From: NCEH01 sp043195135
GTDB taxonomy: Bacteria; Pseudomonadota; Alphaproteobacteria; Rhizobiales; Xanthobacteraceae
Direction: 5' to 3' (one strand)
NCBI RefSeq assembly: GCF_043195135.1
Contig: NZ_JBAFWP010000008.1
Length of the DNA: 64,000 nt
Position 1 is the stretch's first letter. Every line of letters begins with the position of its first letter. This document shows positions 62,150-64,000 of the stretch, piece after piece. Both the position numbers and the translations under genes were made by a program. Below the pieces are notes generated by a model that worked only from the letters and a program-made list of their open reading frames with translations, was not told where the DNA came from and did not search any database.

Positions 62150-62795
62150 GGGCGCGCGCCAAGTCCGCAGCGCTTGTCCGGCTAGCCTCCCCATCGCTCT
62201 CCCGCCCCCGCCCCAACCCTCCCCCGCAAGCGGGAGAGGGGGCGATCTGGCGGGGCAGGGAGGCGCACTCCATCCGCAAGCGCGGGGCGAATGGGCGCGG
62301 GGACGGGCGCGCGCCCAAGTCCGCAGCGCTTTCCCGGCTAACCTCCCAACCCTCCCCCGCCCCCTCCCCAACCCTCCCCCGCAAGCGGGAGAGGGAGTGA
62401 TCTGGCGGGGCATGGAGGCGCGCTCCATTCGCACGCGCGGCGCGAATAGGCGCGGGGACGGGCGCGCGCCCAAGTCCGCAGCGCTTGCCCGGCTAGCGTC
62501 CCCAACCCTCCCCCGCCCCCTCCCCAACCCTCCCCCGCAAGCGGGAGAGGGAGTGATCTGGCGGCGCAGGGAGGCGCGCTCCATCCGAAAACGGGGCGAA
62601 TAGGCGCGGGGATGGGCGCGCGCCCAAGTCCGCAGCGCTTTGCCCGGCTAGCGTCCCCATCGCTCTCCCGCCCCCTCCCCAACCCTCCCCCGCAAGCGGG
62701 AGAGGGAGCGATCTGGCGGCGGCAGGGAGGCGCGCTTCATCCGCACGCGCGGGGCGAACCCTCTCCCGCTTGCGGGGGAGGGCAGGGAGGGGGCC
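62150..62795. repeat. Four tandem 155-bp repeats, each carrying a REP-like palindrome
   Basis: The anchor AAGTCCGCAGCGCTT starts at 62161, 62317, 62472 and 62626 (periods 156, 155 and 154). Each unit contains CCCTCCCCCGCAAGCGGGAG, then GATCTGGCGG, a block with GGAGGCGC-CTCCATCCG, and GGGGCGAATNGGCGCGGGGA. The array ends with an inverted REP element at 62758-62795. No gene lies inside; the region separates a small hypothetical gene from the dihydroorotase-type gene. Confidence 0.9.
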
Positions 62796-62825
62796 GCGGC
62801 GCAGGGCGCGCGGCGTGGCGCGATC

Positions 62826-64000
62826 TCACCCGCCGGGCTGAAGGGTCTCCAGAAAGCGCACCGGCGCGCCCGCCGAGGGGGCGATCAATTCGCCTTCCCA
62901 CATCACCTTGTTGCCGCGCACGAAGGTGCCGACCGGCCAGCCGGTGACCTCCTTGCCGTCATACGGCGTCCATTGGGCGCGCGAGGCGATCCAGCCATTG
63001 GTGATGGTGGCGCGGCGCTTGAGGTCCACCACCGTGAAGTCGGCGTCATAGCCCACTACGATGCGGCCCTTGCAGGCGATGTTGAACAGCCGCGCCGGGC
63101 CGGCGCTGGAGAGGTCGACGAAGCGCTGCAACGAGAGCTTGCCGTTCGCCACATGGTCCAGCATCAGCGGCACCAGGGTCTGCACGCCGGTCATGCCCGA
63201 GGGGCTTTCGGGATAGGTCTTGGCCTTTTCCTCCAGCGTGTGGGGCGCATGGTCGGAGCCGAGCACGTCCACCACGCCGTCGGCGATCGCCGCCCAGAGG
63301 GCATCGCGATGGCGCGCGCCGCGCACCGGCGGGTTCATCTGCGCCAGCGTGCCGAGCCGCTCGTAGCACTCGGGCGCGGCCAGGGTGAGGTGATGGGGCG
63401 TGACCTCCACCGAGGCGACGTCGCGCGCGCCGGCGAGATAGTCCATCTCCTGCGCGGTCGTGACATGCAGCACATGCACCCGCGCACCCACCTCCCGCGC
63501 CAGGGTCACGAGGCGCTGGGTGGCGATGAGGGCGGCGACGTCGTCGCGCCAGATCGGGTGCGAGGCCGGATTGCCCACCATGCGCATGGAGCGGCGCTCC
63601 GTGAGGCGCGGCTCGTCCTCGCAATGGAAGGCGGCGCGGCGGCGGATCACTTTCAGGATCTCGCGCACGCCCGGATCGTCCGCCACCAGCAGCGAGCCGG
63701 TGGAAGAGCCGATGAACACCTTCACCCCGGCCGCGCCCGGCAGGCGCTCCAGCTCCGGCAGGTCGCGCACATTCTCGTGGGTGCCGCCCACGTAGAAGGC
63801 GAAATCGCAGTGCATGCGGTTGCGCGCGCGGGCGATCTTGTCCTCCAGCGCGGCTGCGTCCGTGGTCTGGGGATTGGTGTTCGGCATCTCGAACACGGCG
63901 GTCACGCCGCCCATCACCGCCGCGCGCGAGCCGGTCTCCAGGTCTTCCTTCTGCTCCAGGCCCGGCTCGCGGAAATGCACCTGCGTGTCGATGACGCCGG
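62826..64000 (-). CDS. pyrC: Dihydroorotase-type amidohydrolase, start outside the window
   Basis: 391 residues visible; the N-terminus lies beyond base 64000. The amidohydrolase fold has FREPGLEQKEDLETGSRAA, AGVKVFIGSSTG (metal-bridging Lys region), HCEDEPR, EVTPHHL and GSDHAPHT. The usual first metal motif HXH is read as DTQVHFREPG, so the first His is Gln. The family catalyses the third step of pyrimidine synthesis (carbamoyl-aspartate to dihydroorotate) but the altered ligand makes another substrate possible. pyrB is not in the window; symbol provisional. Confidence 0.8.
   Translation of the reverse strand, partial: GVIDTQVHFREPGLEQKEDLETGSRAAVMGGVTAVFEMPNTNPQTTDAAALEDKIARARNRMHCDFAFYVGGTHENVRDLPELERLPGAAGVKVFIGSSTGSLLVADDPGVREILKVIRRRAAFHCEDEPRLTERRSMRMVGNPASHPIWRDDVAALIATQRLVTLAREVGARVHVLHVTTAQEMDYLAGARDVASVEVTPHHLTLAAPECYERLGTLAQMNPPVRGARHRDALWAAIADGVVDVLGSDHAPHTLEEKAKTYPESPSGMTGVQTLVPLMLDHVANGKLSLQRFVDLSSAGPARLFNIACKGRIVVGYDADFTVVDLKRRATITNGWIASRAQWTPYDGKEVTGWPVGTFVRGNKVMWEGELIAPSAGAPVRFLETLQPGG

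Noticed and set aside
62150..62795. CRISPR array
   Set aside because: Units are about 155 bp and all alike; there are no unique spacers of 30-40 bp, no leader and no cas genes.

Overview
High-GC chromosomal DNA from an alphaproteobacterium, most likely order Hyphomicrobiales (Rhizobiales) and possibly family Xanthobacteraceae. The evidence is the gene set: a divergent acnA/ccmA pair, Irr with an N-terminal Cys-Pro heme motif, BA14K, DUF2794, DUF6460 and TIGR02301 proteins, class I lysyl-tRNA synthetase, and a 1-Cys peroxiredoxin. The order is inferred from gene families; genus and species cannot be read from the window. Almost everything is core or house-keeping. I see no prophage, integrase, transposase, CRISPR array, tRNA or rRNA.

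Layout. 0-9 kb: end of a MocR-type regulator, an AsmA protein, a pirin, a small GIY-YIG nuclease between two 190-bp repeats, a gamma-glutamylputrescine-type oxidase and glutamine-synthetase pair, and a DUF3108 protein. 9-16.4 kb: translation block infC, rpmI-rplT, pheS, pheT, interrupted by two opposite-strand BA14K genes and by a DUF559 nuclease between pheS and pheT. 16.4-17.1 kb: no gene, but highly structured sequence. 17-25 kb: GFA protein, amine oxidase, farnesyl-diphosphate synthase, mtgA, yciB, and the cytochrome c maturation genes ccmABCDG, split by a carboxymuconolactone-decarboxylase-like gene. 25-36.8 kb: acnA, DUF1223, a probable minus-strand small RNA, DUF2794, polA, siroheme synthase, MoeB/ThiF-like and glyoxylate-reductase-like genes. 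37-44 kb: SH3 protein, irr, dsbB, HNH nuclease, esterase, DNA glycosylase, gluQ, a perfect parS palindrome, and an AEC transporter. 44-54.7 kb: SCO1-like copper chaperone, glycosyltransferase, solute-binding protein, DoxX, lysS, sulfotransferase, peroxiredoxin, MATE pump and DUF952. 55-64 kb: S24-type regulator, DNA ligase with its exonuclease partner, methyltransferase, phosphatase, HD hydrolase, Nudix, two small conserved proteins, a tandem repeat array and a truncated dihydroorotase-type gene.

Functional themes: translation, heme and cytochrome c supply (ccm, sco, irr, siroheme), thiol redox (CcmG, DsbB, Prx), and DNA repair (polA, glycosylase, ligase/exonuclease, HNH).

The least ordinary material is in the repeats and non-coding DNA. 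A GC-rich palindromic REP-like family occurs at about 6.3, 13.3-14.0, 16.5, 35.6 and 62.2-62.8 kb, usually as inverted pairs. Two small nuclease genes (GIY-YIG and DUF559) sit directly in repeats, and the DUF559 reading frame runs through the repeats into the pheT start. Two candidate structured RNAs, a parS site and an AUU start for infC are the other notable items.
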